A stretch of 46,998 nt of DNA from an uncultured Clostridia bacterium (GTDB taxonomy: Bacteria > Bacillota > Clostridia > Christensenellales > UBA1242). The stretch is taken from contig CANQUB010000006.1 of assembly GCA_947626955.1 (NCBI GenBank), forward strand, positions 1 through 46,998. The letters run 5' to 3'. How positions within the stretch are numbered: position 1 is the first letter of the stretch; every line of letters begins with the position of its first letter. Both the position numbers and the translations under genes were made by a program. The notes below the pieces were generated by a model. It was not told the DNA's origin and made no database searches. It saw only the letters and a list, made by a program, of their open reading frames with translations. Below, piece by piece: positions 17,786-26,208 of this stretch.

Positions 17786-17813
17786 TAAAAAAGCGGCTAT
17801 CAAGCCGCTTTTC
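17786..17813. terminator. Bidirectional terminator between convergent genes
   Basis: AAGCGGC (17791-17797) pairs with GCCGCTT (17804-17810), with an A run on the left and T bases on the right. It directly follows the Nudix stop and directly precedes the end of the minus-strand gene, so it can serve both. Confidence 0.8.
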
Positions 17814-18478
17814 TATTCCTCGCCTTTTTGATAAATATACAATTCAGGCCCCTTTACTCTTCCCTCTTCGGGTAGGTCGTTTAAAAGCTTTTGCCAAAAG
17901 TCTCGCTCTTCTTGGTATAAGTCGGGTTTTTCTAGTTGTTTTTGAGCATAGACCCGAGTTTCCCACACCGACAGCGTGGCTGAAGAATAATTGTTTTCGT
18001 ACCAGGCCTTGTCATGAATCTCTAAATCAAGGCCTTCTTTTTCTTCATCAAAAAACAGGTTACAGCTTTTATAAAACTCTTTACTTGCAACCTTTTGATG
18101 CACCTTTGGCTTGAAAACATGTTTATACACATCGGCCTTACAATAGATGCCCCAGGTTGTGTCATAGACATAGCCGTCCTTTTCAACCCAGCCATGCCCC
18201 AGGCTGTCTCTCCCCCAATAAAGGCTTTGGCTTACAAGGTCTCCACGATAAATGTAACAATCCCCCATGGCCAGCGCCAATATGGCCGAAGCACTATAGC
18301 ATCTCCCCGAAGCGTAAGCCGGGCTTATGTAGAAATAAATTGGCACGCCATGAAAATATAGGCCTTCAAACCTTTTGTAAAACTCATCATCAAATTCTTT
18401 TATTGTCCCGTCAAACTTTCTTTTGGTGAGCCTTCTCGTGAAGGTCCTCCACCTAATTAGATCCATTATGCTTTCCAT
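17813..18478 (-). CDS. Unrecognised protein with a transglutaminase-like Cys/His/Asp set
   Basis: A 221-residue soluble protein that I cannot place in a named family. It has Cys60 in ASGRCYSASAILALA at the start of a predicted helix, His95 in LGHGWVEKDG on a strand, and Asp106 in VYDTTWG. This order, spacing and sequence style (helix Cys, then xHxWVE, then xDxTW) is that of transglutaminase-like and related papain-fold enzymes. The C-terminal 100 residues are charged and aromatic without motifs. The first ATG has only a weak ribosome-binding site; an ATG four codons later, preceded by GGA, is an alternative start. It is convergent with the Nudix gene and faces the repeat cluster upstream. The catalytic role is inferred from three residues only. 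Confidence 0.65.
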   Translation of the reverse strand: MESIMDLIRWRTFTRRLTKRKFDGTIKEFDDEFYKRFEGLYFHGVPIYFYISPAYASGRCYSASAILALAMGDCYIYRGDLVSQSLYWGRDSLGHGWVEKDGYVYDTTWGIYCKADVYKHVFKPKVHQKVASKEFYKSCNLFFDEEKEGLDLEIHDKAWYENNYSSATLSVWETRVYAQKQLEKPDLYQEERDFWQKLLNDLPEEGRVKGPELYIYQKGEE

Positions 18479-18510
18479 ATCTCTATTCTACCACACCTTT
18501 CCCCATTTGT

Positions 18511-18705
18511 AAATAGGCGGGTCTGCACCCGCAGGGCGGGCCAGCGCCCGCAGGCTATGTTAAAAAATGGAAACCAAATAAGCGAATAGTTTACGGCGGA
18601 GCAGCCTCCGCAGGCAATTTTTGTTTCAGTATTAAATAAATTAAATGTTAAATAACGGCAAGATTTGGGGCGGTGCAGCCACCGCTGGCATTAATAATAA
18701 GAACC
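18511..18705. repeat. Cluster of four GCGG/CCGC palindromes
   Basis: This fills most of the 352-base gap before tuf. Four 16-base hairpins share the form GCGGn, six-base loop, nCCGC: 18517-18532, 18536-18551, 18596-18611 and 18670-18685. The last two have the identical loop GCAGCC. Around them an A/T-rich unit beginning AACCAAATAA or AAATAACG recurs near 18571, 18650 and 18702, giving an imperfect repeat of about 65-75 bases. No coding frame is convincing. It resembles REP/BIME-type intergenic repeats. Confidence 0.75.
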
Positions 18706-18836
18706 AAATAACGCCAAAGTTTGGGCCTACAACGCGGCACAAGAAAAAATCCAGGCACGGGGTTTATTAAGACATAAATCCCTGTCTGGATTTTTTTGAA
18801 GTAACAAAGTTGTAGGCCTAAAATTTGGCGTTATTT
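18706..18836. repeat. 131-base inverted repeat enclosing the tuf terminator
   Basis: The arms are 18706-18733 and 18809-18836, 28 bases each with 26 matching. The right arm includes the tuf stop codon and its last lysine codon. The left arm begins with the same AAATAACG seen in the repeat cluster beside it. A complete terminator hairpin lies in the loop. Confidence 0.8.
18744..18797 (-). terminator. Terminator of the str operon (after tuf)
   Basis: AAAAAATCCAG (18744-18754) pairs with CTGGATTTTTT (18786-18796); inside, a GGG/CCC and TTTAT/ATAAA pairing continues the stem. On the minus strand it ends in a T run. It lies 34 bases past the tuf stop. Confidence 0.85.
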
Positions 18837-20039
18837 AATAACTTTGGATACAACGCCCGACCCCACAGTATGTCCGCCTTCACGAATAGCGAAGCGAAGT
18901 CCTTCCTCAAGCGCTACTGGTGAAATAAGCTTAACTGTCATTCTTGTGTTATCGCCTGGCATTACCATTTCAACACCCTCAGGAAGAGTGATTGAACCAG
19001 TAACGTCAACTGTTCTAAAGTAGAACTGTGGACGATAGTTGTTGAAGAATGGAGTGTGACGTCCACCCTCTTCCTTGGTCAATACGTAAACTTCGGCATT
19101 GAACTCGGTGTGAGGATGAATTGAACCTGGTTTGCATAGAACTTGTCCACGCTCAACGTCGGTTCTTTGAATACCACGAAGAAGTACGCCAATGTTGTAA
19201 CCAGCGATAGCTTCGTCAACAGTCTTCTTGAACATTTCGATACCGGTAACAACGGTTGAAGTAGCCTTGTCCTTAAGTCCGCAAATTTCAACTGTTTCGT
19301 TAAGGTGAAGTTTACCTCTCTCTACTCTACCAGTAACAACGGTACCACGACCAGTGATGGTGAATACGTCCTCGATAGGCATAAGGAATGGCTTATCAGT
19401 ATCACGTGGAGGAAGTGGAATGTATGAGTCAACAGCAGCCATAAGCTCTTCGATAGACTTGATAGCTGGGCTGTCCCATTGCCCTTTTTGAGCAGCTTCA
19501 ATAGCTTGAAGTGCTGAACCACGAATGATAGGCGCATTGTCGCCGTCGAATTCGTATTTGTTAAGAAGCTCACGGATCTCCATTTCAACAAGGTCTGCAA
19601 GCTCTTCGTCGCCACCAAGTTGGTCCATCTTGTTCATGTAAACAACGATTCTAGGAACACCAACCTGACGAGCAAGCAGGATATGCTCACGGGTTTGTGG
19701 CATTGGACCATCGGTTGCTGCAACAACAAGGATAGCTCCATCCATCTGTGCTGCACCGGTGATCATGTTCTTAACGTAGTCTGCGTGTCCTGGGCAGTCT
19801 ACGTGTGCGTAGTGACGATTTTCGGTTTCGTACTCTACGTGTGCGGTATTAATAGTAATACCTCTTGCCTTCTCTTCTGGTGCTGAGTCAATTTGGTCAT
19901 AGCTCTTGATTTCGGTTCCGAACTTGTGAGCTTGAACCATGGTGATAGCAGCAGTAAGAGTGGTTTTGCCGTGGTCAACGTGGCCGATTGTACCAATATT
20001 GACGTGAGGCTTTTTTGCATCATATTTTGCTTTTGCCAT
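18831..20039 (-). CDS. tuf: Elongation factor Tu
   Basis: A 402-residue EF-Tu, the GTPase that delivers aminoacyl-tRNA to the ribosome. All G motifs are present: [27 protein letters not shown] and GSALQA. Domains 2 and 3 follow at normal length ([18 protein letters not shown] and onward to GVVSKVIK). The start follows AAGGAG. It is the last gene of the str operon, 39 bases after fusA, with no terminator between. Its last codons form one arm of a large inverted repeat. Conservation is complete; nothing suggests an antibiotic-insensitive variant, though I checked this only by eye. Confidence 0.99.
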   Translation of the reverse strand: MAKAKYDAKKPHVNIGTIGHVDHGKTTLTAAITMVQAHKFGTEIKSYDQIDSAPEEKARGITINTAHVEYETENRHYAHVDCPGHADYVKNMITGAAQMDGAILVVAATDGPMPQTREHILLARQVGVPRIVVYMNKMDQLGGDEELADLVEMEIRELLNKYEFDGDNAPIIRGSALQAIEAAQKGQWDSPAIKSIEELMAAVDSYIPLPPRDTDKPFLMPIEDVFTITGRGTVVTGRVERGKLHLNETVEICGLKDKATSTVVTGIEMFKKTVDEAIAGYNIGVLLRGIQRTDVERGQVLCKPGSIHPHTEFNAEVYVLTKEEGGRHTPFFNNYRPQFYFRTVDVTGSITLPEGVEMVMPGDNTRMTVKLISPVALEEGLRFAIREGGHTVGSGVVSKVIK

Positions 20040-20078
20040 TTTTTATTCTCCTTTTTTATTTTTTTTTATTATGGCTTA

Positions 20079-22151
20079 CTAATTTTTTGCACGTTCACCG
20101 ATAATTTTTTCGGTTACGTTTCTAGGCACTTCTGCATAGTGTGAAGGTTCCATGTTAAAGTCACCAAGACCCTGAGTTCTGCTGCGTAGGTCTGAAATAT
20201 ATCCAAACATTTCAGCAAGTGGAACTTGTGCATTTATAATTTGAACTCCCGCACTGGAAGTTGTGCCCAATAGGTTACCACGACGCTTAGAAATATCTCC
20301 CATTACATCACCAAGATATTGGTCAGGAACGGTGATTTCAACGCTCATGATAGGTTCAAGAAGGACGCTATCGCCCTTTTTGAAGGCATCTTTGAATGCA
20401 AGCGAACCTGCAATCTTAAATGCCATTTCTGAGGAGTCGACCTCATGGTAGCTACCGTCGAGCAGGGTAGCCCTGAAATCTACAGCTTCATAGCCGGCAA
20501 GCACACCACTTTTTGAAGCCTCCTGGATACCCTTGTCAACAGCAGGTACATACTCTTTTGGAACCGAGCCACCAACTGTCTTGTCGATAAATTCATAGCC
20601 TCTGCCTGGCTCTAGAGGTTCAAACTCAACGATACAATGTCCGTATTGTCCTTTACCACCCGATTGCTTAATATACTTGCCTTCGCTGGTGACCTTTTTC
20701 TTTATAGTCTCACGATAGGCAACTTGCGGAGCACCAACATTACATTCAACCTTGTATTCCCTCTTCATTCGGTCGACAATGATGTCGAGGTGAAGTTCAC
20801 CCATACCCGAAATAATGGTTTGGCCGGTTTCAACATTGGTTTCACGTCTAAATGATGGATCTTCCTCGGCAAGTTTAGCAAGTGCGTTTGCCATTTTCTC
20901 TTGGTCAGCCTTGGTCTTTGGCTCAACAGCAACCGAGATAACTGGTTCAGGGAAGTCCATACTCTCAAGAATTATTGGATGTTTCTCGTCACAAAGGGTA
21001 TCACCTGTTGTGGTGTCCTTTAAGCCAACGATGGCTACAATATCACCTGCGTAAGCTTCTTGTTCTTCCGTTCTAGTATTGGCGTGCATACGAACCAAAC
21101 GACCAACTCTCTCTCTTTCGTTCTTGTTTGAGTTATAAACGTAAGAACCAGAAGTTATTTTACCAGAGTATATTCTATAGAATGTTAAAGTTCCAAATGG
21201 GTCCTTGGCAATCTTAAATGCAAGACCGGAAAGTGGCTCATTGTCGTCAGTTTTTCTATGTGCTTCTTTGCCGTCCATATCCACACCTTTAACTGGTGGA
21301 ATATCGATAGGGCTTGGAAGAAAGTCAATAACTGCGTCTAGCAATTTTTGAACACCCTTGTTCCTTAATGAAGAACCACACAAAACAGGTGTTGCTGAAA
21401 GATTGATTGTTGCTTTTCTCAAGCCGTTCTTAATTTCTTCTTCAGTGAATTTTTCGCCGTTAAAGAACTTCTCAATAAGTGCGTCATCTGTTTCGGCAAT
21501 TTCCTCAATCATTTCGTTGTGATACTTATCTGCAATTTCCTTCATGTCGGCTGGAATTTCACGAACTTCCATTCTTTCGCCTTTATCGTCTAGGAAGTAG
21601 ATTGCATTCATTTTAACAAGGTCGATAATTCCGGCAAATGTTTCAGCCTTACCAATAGGAAGTTGAATAGGAATAGCATTTGCTTTAAGTTTTTCTCTAA
21701 GTGCGGTTAAAACATTGTAAAAGTCTGCGCCCATGAGGTCCATCTTGTTAACAAAAGCTATTCTTGGAACATGGTATTTGTTGGCCTGGTTCCAAACCTT
21801 TCTAGACTGAGCCTGCACACCCTCTTTTGCGGTGAAGACTTCAATAGCACCATCAAGAACCTTTAACGAACGCTCAACTTCGATAGTGAAGTCAACGTGT
21901 CCTGGGGTGTCAATGATGTTCAATTTGCAGTCTTTCCAATGAACGGTGGTTGCAGCCGAGGTTATGGTTATACCTCTTTCCTGCTCTTGAGCCATCCAGT
22001 CCATGGTTGCTTGGCCATCGTGCACCTCACCAATCTTATGGTTCTTTCCCGAATAGTACAAAATACGTTCGGTGGTGGTGGTCTTTCCGGCATCGATGTG
22101 GGCCATTATACCAATGTTTCTCATTTTGCTTAGTTCATAATCTCTAGGCAT
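20079..22151 (-). CDS. fusA: Elongation factor G
   Basis: A 690-residue EF-G, the GTPase driving ribosomal translocation. It carries [12 protein letters not shown] (G1), the switch [18 protein letters not shown] (G3), NKMD (G4) and the full set of C-terminal domains ending with [12 protein letters not shown]. Length is standard. The start follows GGAGA. It sits 132 bases downstream of rpsG, with two hairpins in that gap, and 39 bases upstream of tuf. It is the housekeeping translocase rather than a tetracycline-protection relative, judged by position and full collinearity. Confidence 0.99.
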   Translation of the reverse strand: MPRDYELSKMRNIGIMAHIDAGKTTTTERILYYSGKNHKIGEVHDGQATMDWMAQEQERGITITSAATTVHWKDCKLNIIDTPGHVDFTIEVERSLKVLDGAIEVFTAKEGVQAQSRKVWNQANKYHVPRIAFVNKMDLMGADFYNVLTALREKLKANAIPIQLPIGKAETFAGIIDLVKMNAIYFLDDKGERMEVREIPADMKEIADKYHNEMIEEIAETDDALIEKFFNGEKFTEEEIKNGLRKATINLSATPVLCGSSLRNKGVQKLLDAVIDFLPSPIDIPPVKGVDMDGKEAHRKTDDNEPLSGLAFKIAKDPFGTLTFYRIYSGKITSGSYVYNSNKNERERVGRLVRMHANTRTEEQEAYAGDIVAIVGLKDTTTGDTLCDEKHPIILESMDFPEPVISVAVEPKTKADQEKMANALAKLAEEDPSFRRETNVETGQTIISGMGELHLDIIVDRMKREYKVECNVGAPQVAYRETIKKKVTSEGKYIKQSGGKGQYGHCIVEFEPLEPGRGYEFIDKTVGGSVPKEYVPAVDKGIQEASKSGVLAGYEAVDFRATLLDGSYHEVDSSEMAFKIAGSLAFKDAFKKGDSVLLEPIMSVEITVPDQYLGDVMGDISKRRGNLLGTTSSAGVQIINAQVPLAEMFGYISDLRSRTQGLGDFNMEPSHYAEVPRNVTEKIIGERAKN

Positions 22152-22200
22152 AATATATTCTCCAAATATTTTAGTTTAAATACATCTAATATTATATAAA

Positions 22201-22243
22201 AGTTTTTCAAAATTCGCAAATAAATTAAGCGTTTTTGAAAACT
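22201..22243 (-). promoter_or_regulatory. A/T-rich hairpin in the rpsG-fusA gap
   Basis: AGTTTTTCAAAATTCGC (22201-22217) pairs with GCGTTTTTGAAAACT (22229-22243) with small bulges. It lies in the fusA leader of the polycistronic message, about 50 bases before the fusA start. A processing or translational-control role is possible; there is no strong T run for termination. Confidence 0.45.
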
Positions 22244-22255
22244 TTGTGGCATCTT

Positions 22256-22280
22256 AACTTTTAACCCAAAGGGAAAAGTT
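22256..22280 (-). promoter_or_regulatory. Hairpin directly after rpsG
   Basis: AACTTTT (22256-22262) pairs with AAAAGTT (22274-22280), and CCC with GGG inside, around an AAA loop. It starts four bases past the rpsG stop on the minus strand. It may stabilise or process the message between rpsG and fusA. Confidence 0.5.
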
Positions 22281-22283
22281 AGT

Positions 22284-22754
22284 TTACCAGCGATAAGAAG
22301 CAAAAGCCTTGTTAGCTTCCGCCATCCTATGCATTTCTTCTTTACGTTTGAAAGCTCCGCCGGTGCTGTTGTAGGCATCCATGAGTTCGCCGGCAAGTTT
22401 GCCTGCCATGGTGCGCTCACTGCGCTTCTTTGCAAAGAGCACAATCCAGCGAATAGCGAGAGTTTGTCTGCGTTCGGCGCGAATCTCTACAGGGACTTGG
22501 TAGGTCGAACCACCAACACGTCTTGGTTTAACTTCGAGCACTGGCTTAACATTTTCAAGTGCCTGGTTAAACAGTGTCATTGGTTCAACGCCAAGTTTAG
22601 AAGATGCACTGTCGAAAGCTTCGTATACAATCTTTTGAGCAATCGATCTTTTGCCGTCAAGCATAACTTGGTTGACAAGCTTTGTTACAACCTTAGAACC
22701 ATAAACAGGATCAGGAAGTACATCACGAACGACTGCGGCATTTCTTCTTGACAT
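22284..22754 (-). CDS. rpsG: 30S ribosomal protein S7
   Basis: A 156-residue S7, the primary 16S rRNA 3'-domain binder. It starts [20 protein letters not shown] and has the conserved [17 protein letters not shown] and [15 protein letters not shown] segments, ending YRW. Length is canonical. It lies 23 bases after rpsL, in the order rpsL-rpsG-fusA-tuf. The GGAGG-type ribosome-binding site is in the rpsL-rpsG gap. In E. coli S7 regulates this operon by binding the rpsL-rpsG junction; the short gap here leaves little room for that structure. Confidence 0.99.
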   Translation of the reverse strand: MSRRNAAVVRDVLPDPVYGSKVVTKLVNQVMLDGKRSIAQKIVYEAFDSASSKLGVEPMTLFNQALENVKPVLEVKPRRVGGSTYQVPVEIRAERRQTLAIRWIVLFAKKRSERTMAGKLAGELMDAYNSTGGAFKRKEEMHRMAEANKAFASYRW

Positions 22755-22777
22755 AAGATAAATTTCCTCCTTAAAAA

Positions 22778-23158
22778 TTACTTAGGCTTTTTAGCGCCAT
22801 ACTTTGATCTTGCTTGTTTACGGTCTTTAACGCCGGCAGTATCAAGTGTTCCACGGATGATGTGATAACGCACACCAGGAAGGTCCTTAACACGACCGCC
22901 ACGAATAAGAACAACCGAGTGCTCTTGCAAGTTGTGACCGATGCCAGGGATGTAGACAGTTCCCTCCATGCCATTTGAAGCAAGCTTAACTCTTGCAATT
23001 TTTCTAAGAGCCGAGTTAGGCTTCTTTGGAGAGGTTGTTGTTACAGAAAGGCACACGCCACGCTTTTGTGGGCATTCGTCTAGTATTGGGGACTTTGCCT
23101 TAACGGGCTGTGTTTCTCTACCCTTACCATGTCGTAAAAGTTGGTTAATGGTTGGCAT
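22778..23158 (-). CDS. rpsL: 30S ribosomal protein S12
   Basis: A 126-residue S12 of the decoding centre. It has [13 protein letters not shown], the lysine pair in [13 protein letters not shown] (Lys45, Lys46) and [13 protein letters not shown], so the positions where streptomycin-resistance changes usually fall are wild type. The start follows the strong site AGGAGGT. It is the first gene of the str operon, transcribed from the promoter at 23293-23321 through a roughly 125-base leader with two hairpins. Confidence 0.99.
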   Translation of the reverse strand: MPTINQLLRHGKGRETQPVKAKSPILDECPQKRGVCLSVTTTSPKKPNSALRKIARVKLASNGMEGTVYIPGIGHNLQEHSVVLIRGGRVKDLPGVRYHIIRGTLDTAGVKDRKQARSKYGAKKPK

Positions 23159-23181
23159 AGTATACCTCCTAAAAATTTAAT

Positions 23182-23259
23182 GAATTTCGCTACTCAACCC
23201 TTGAGGAAATTCTTGGATGTTCCCTTATGCTAAAGGCACACCACTACCTTTATGCATAA
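23182..23259 (-). promoter_or_regulatory. Two consecutive hairpins in the rpsL leader
   Basis: Hairpin 1 is GAATTTC/GAAATTC with an inner CTCAA/TTGAG stem (23182-23212). Hairpin 2 is TTATGC-TAAAGG against CCTTTATGCATAA with one bulged A (23225-23259). Both lie between the str promoter and the rpsL ribosome-binding site. Neither is followed by a T run, so translation control, message stability or protein binding are more likely than termination. Confidence 0.55.
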
Positions 23260-23297
23260 AAAAATAGCCAAACATGTATTCATGCAAGGGCTATTTT
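23258..23297 (-). terminator. Terminator of the metalloprotease pair, overlapping the str promoter
   Basis: AAAATAGCC (23261-23269) pairs with GGCTATTTT (23289-23297), with inner CATG/CATG pairing and a T run on the minus strand at the lower-coordinate end. It lies about 50 bases past the stop of the 23350-24747 gene. Confidence 0.7.
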
Positions 23298-23321
23298 AAC
23301 TTATTTTATAAATATTGTCAA
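23293..23321 (-). promoter_or_regulatory. str operon promoter
   Basis: Minus strand: perfect TTGACA (23316-23321), a 17-base spacer and TAAAAT (23293-23298). The expected start of transcription is near 23286. The -10 box shares its bases with the upstream arm of the preceding gene's terminator hairpin. Confidence 0.8.
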
Positions 23322-23349
23322 TAATTTAGGCCATATTTGGCCCAAAAGA

Positions 23350-24747
23350 TTAAGATATTTTACTATTTTCATGCTCTATTCTATACTCGGTCAGCTTGCC
23401 TGCAAAGTCTCGCAGCAGTTTAAATTTTTGAGCCATCTCTTGAACCTTATTTGGGTCAAGAGGCCTTAGTGAGGTTTTGTTTTTGACACTCACTTCTCTT
23501 TCAATAGTCTTTGGATCAAGGTCGCCGAAAATGGCTATGTTTGCCGCACACCTGCTTTCGGCCGGGCTGCAGGTGTTTATGGCGAAGAGGGCCTGGTTGT
23601 AGTAGTCGAGGAATTTGCTCACATTTATGGAGGAAAAGGCGTTGTCTAGCCCATCGTTTTCTCTTTCGAACATAATTTTTTTAATAATGTCGCTATTGTT
23701 TTCCAAAAATGAGTTTAAAACATCAATCAAGTCTTGAACAGGGTCTGACAAATCGGTCTTTAGATTGTCCACAATTGGGGCAAAGCCGTGCTCTTTCATG
23801 TGCTCAACTTCTTTTTGGGCAAGCCACTCGGTGACAAGCTCGTTTAGCTGATTGAACCTGTCTTCTATCCTCAAGCCGACCTTTGGGCATGAGGCCACCT
23901 TTCCGCTATTCATCGAGGTGGTCACAATATGGGTCAATTCATGGCAAATGGTGTCGTTTGAGGCGTCCACAGGCAAGATGAGATATTGCTCAATTTTGCC
24001 CTCAGGGCTGTAACAATTGCGGGTTACTCCAAGCGTGTTTGTTGCTGACATAAGGAGATTAAAAATTGTATTTATTGTCCCTTTGTCACCCCTCACTCGG
24101 CTCTTTGATTCGATATATTTGCCAAACTCACTGTTTTTTACCATGTTTAAATAGTAGAGCATAACAGTCTTGCTGACAGAATCAATGACATCGGAAAAGC
24201 GGCAAAACTTTTCCACCAAACTGCTTAGTTTGTCCACATCTTCGTCCTTTGGGCTAGCTGTTCCAAGTATCTTTTGATAGAACAAATTTCCAATCTCGGG
24301 GTTTTTGTTTGGGCTTTTTGTGTAGGTTACAAAGCTCAATACATCCTCGCACCTAAACTGGCCAAGCTTTACCTTTTCATAAAGCTCGGGCAGGTCGTTT
24401 TGCAGGATATAGCCCAAAATTTCTATGGCCAGGCTGTAGTAGTTATTTGTGTCGAGGCACTCCAATGCACTCTTTGAAAAATTGCTAAGCTCTTCTAGAT
24501 CGAAAGGGTGTTCATCCTTATAGGCATGGCACCTAAGCCCTAGCATTTCATCAAAAAGATGCTTTTTTTCTTCGAAAGAAACGGGCTCAACCCAAACCAC
24601 ATTGGTGTCGTCTAGGATGGACCAAATACCCTCTTTTTTGTAGCCGTCGAAAAAGGATGTGAACAGAGCCTTGGCCCTTTCCATCATCTCGTCGGTCTGC
24701 ATGGCCATTTCTTCGGCCTTTTTACCAAAGTAAAAAATTCTTCTCAT
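23350..24747 (-). CDS. Unrecognised HExxH metalloprotease-like protein (active-site paralog)
   Basis: A 465-residue protein with no signal peptide or membrane segment. Near its middle is CHELTHIV (His269, Glu270, His273), followed 30 residues later by LNELVTEWLAQK, where Glu303 is well placed as a third ligand. This is a gluzincin-type zinc metalloprotease layout. The rest is predicted helical and rich in Asp, Glu and Lys, and does not match a family I can name. The start at 24747 follows AGGAAA, nine bases past the stop of the upstream paralog, so the two are one operon. The N terminus (FYFGKKAEEMAM) parallels the paralog's (VFFGDKARKMCY). Both contain scattered cysteines. Substrate and role are unknown, and a cytoplasmic location is inferred only from the missing export signal. 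Confidence 0.75.
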   Translation of the reverse strand: MRRIFYFGKKAEEMAMQTDEMMERAKALFTSFFDGYKKEGIWSILDDTNVVWVEPVSFEEKKHLFDEMLGLRCHAYKDEHPFDLEELSNFSKSALECLDTNNYYSLAIEILGYILQNDLPELYEKVKLGQFRCEDVLSFVTYTKSPNKNPEIGNLFYQKILGTASPKDEDVDKLSSLVEKFCRFSDVIDSVSKTVMLYYLNMVKNSEFGKYIESKSRVRGDKGTINTIFNLLMSATNTLGVTRNCYSPEGKIEQYLILPVDASNDTICHELTHIVTTSMNSGKVASCPKVGLRIEDRFNQLNELVTEWLAQKEVEHMKEHGFAPIVDNLKTDLSDPVQDLIDVLNSFLENNSDIIKKIMFERENDGLDNAFSSINVSKFLDYYNQALFAINTCSPAESRCAANIAIFGDLDPKTIEREVSVKNKTSLRPLDPNKVQEMAQKFKLLRDFAGKLTEYRIEHENSKIS

Positions 24748-24756
24748 AACTTTTTC

Positions 24757-26094
24757 CTAGGCTTTGAGTAGGTTTTTAACGGGGAACATATTCCTAAGCT
24801 CGGCTATTTGATGTACGAGGGTGGCGATATTGTCAACATCGCAAGTTTTTGAATCATCATAAGGTATGCGAACATAAGCTGTGCCGTCTTTAATGTTCAG
24901 GCCCTCATCTATGGCTTTGCTGGCAAGCTCTTGCTCACGCCAACTTGTTGCTTGAAGCATAATCCCGACTTCGTCGGTAAGATCTATGAGCTTTAGCATC
25001 TTTTGAGTTCCCACCTTCTTTTCAAACTTGTGAGAATTGCCAGTTAAAAAATATTCGGCCAATTCATCCTTGTATGCTTCAAAGATGTCATCATAATACT
25101 TCTGCACATTGTTAGTTAATCTTTTAGGGGTTTGAACACTGCCAACCGACTCAATCCCGAGTGCTCCAAGCTGGTTTTTAACCTTTCTTGCACACCAGTC
25201 AACGAAAAAGTGATTGAGCGTTTCGCCTTGCCCCAAGCGGTTCCTAAAGCCAATACGAAGTTCTAACCCACCCTTAATGCGGTCGGCCCTTATGCTCGAG
25301 GCCAAAATGGCCTGCTCCAAAAACAGATGTGCCGAGTCACCCTTGGCAACCACATTACGCTTTACATAGGTCATGTCGCTAAGGACAGGAATGGTTTTGT
25401 AGATAAGTGGATGCTCGTCTGCCGCAGTGTTCACAAGGTCGGTAATAATAGTGGCATAGCTCTCTGAATAGCCAAGCTGCTCTCTCAAACGAGAACATAT
25501 TCCTGCATCGTTAAAGTCGTTATAAATTTGAGCCGAAGCCCCTTTAAAGACTCTTACCATTATGTCTTGAACAGTGCCAAAATTCTTTTCAATTTCGGCC
25601 AGCATTTGGTAGCCTTTCTCGGTAAATTCATTGCTGCCTTCTAGGCAGTAGGCAAGGCCTTTTGTATCGGCAGGATTGATATTGCCCATCAAAATGTCAC
25701 ACAAATCGGAGTATGTGTGCTCGTCCAGGCGATCATATAGATCGGGATGATACTCGCTCAAATACTCGTTAAACATTGTGTTCATTATCTCATCTTCGTC
25801 ACACGCACAGTTGACATCAAGGTTCAAAAGAAACTTTTGCAAATCAGCAGGCATATTGAGAATGCTGCAGCCTTGGCGAATAAAATCTTTGTGAATCTTG
25901 GTAATTTTTTGATCGGAGTCTTCGGCGATATAGACAAAATTGGTCTTTTTCAAGGCCTCACCAATTTGATCTTTGTATTTATCACCAAAAAAGGCCACAA
26001 TGCCCTTCTTGGCTCTTTCTATCTTTGCTTGATGGTCATAGCACATCTTTCTTGCTTTATCACCAAAAAAGACAGTCCATCCTTCTTCATACAT
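24757..26094 (-). CDS. Paralog of the HExxH protein with a destroyed zinc site (pseudoprotease)
   Basis: A 445-residue protein clearly related to the downstream gene product. The N termini align (VFFGDKARKM with FYFGKKAEEM), as do the stretches AIVAFFGDKYK-like with ALFTSFFDGYK-like, and the region after the zinc site (GLELRIGFRNRLGQGETLN with GLRIEDRFNQLN). Where the paralog has CHELTHIV, this one has AHLFLEQA: the first His is kept, the catalytic Glu is Leu and the second His is Glu. The third-ligand position NELVTEW becomes NHFFVDW. It therefore should not bind zinc the same way and may act as a regulator, decoy or binding partner. The start at 26094 follows a G-rich Shine-Dalgarno, with a near-perfect promoter upstream. 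Confidence 0.75.
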   Translation of the reverse strand: MYEEGWTVFFGDKARKMCYDHQAKIERAKKGIVAFFGDKYKDQIGEALKKTNFVYIAEDSDQKITKIHKDFIRQGCSILNMPADLQKFLLNLDVNCACDEDEIMNTMFNEYLSEYHPDLYDRLDEHTYSDLCDILMGNINPADTKGLAYCLEGSNEFTEKGYQMLAEIEKNFGTVQDIMVRVFKGASAQIYNDFNDAGICSRLREQLGYSESYATIITDLVNTAADEHPLIYKTIPVLSDMTYVKRNVVAKGDSAHLFLEQAILASSIRADRIKGGLELRIGFRNRLGQGETLNHFFVDWCARKVKNQLGALGIESVGSVQTPKRLTNNVQKYYDDIFEAYKDELAEYFLTGNSHKFEKKVGTQKMLKLIDLTDEVGIMLQATSWREQELASKAIDEGLNIKDGTAYVRIPYDDSKTCDVDNIATLVHQIAELRNMFPVKNLLKA

Positions 26095-26120
26095 AAATAA
26101 AGTCCCCCCCTCATGCCAAA

Positions 26121-26148
26121 ATTATATCACACTAATAAATTTTGTCAA
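26121..26148 (-). promoter_or_regulatory. Promoter of the metalloprotease/pseudoprotease pair
   Basis: Minus strand: perfect TTGACA (26143-26148), a 16-base spacer and perfect TATAAT (26121-26126), 27 bases before the start codon at 26094. This is one of the strongest-looking promoters in the window. Confidence 0.8.
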
Positions 26149-26172
26149 TACTCAAGTTTTTGAGGAGAACAA

Positions 26173-26208
26173 ATAAAAAAACCTCAAAAAGTTAGGCTTT
26201 TTGAGGTT
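26173..26208 (-). terminator. Terminator overlapping the 3' end of the 26192-26722 gene
   Basis: AACCTCAAAAAG (26180-26191) pairs perfectly with CTTTTTGAGGTT (26197-26208), and the minus strand continues with a T run. The upstream arm encodes the gene's last codons and the stop codon lies in the loop. Confidence 0.85.

Noticed and set aside
20079-22151. Tetracycline-protection (TetM-like) protein instead of EF-G
   Set aside because: It sits in the str operon with canonical EF-G motifs and length.
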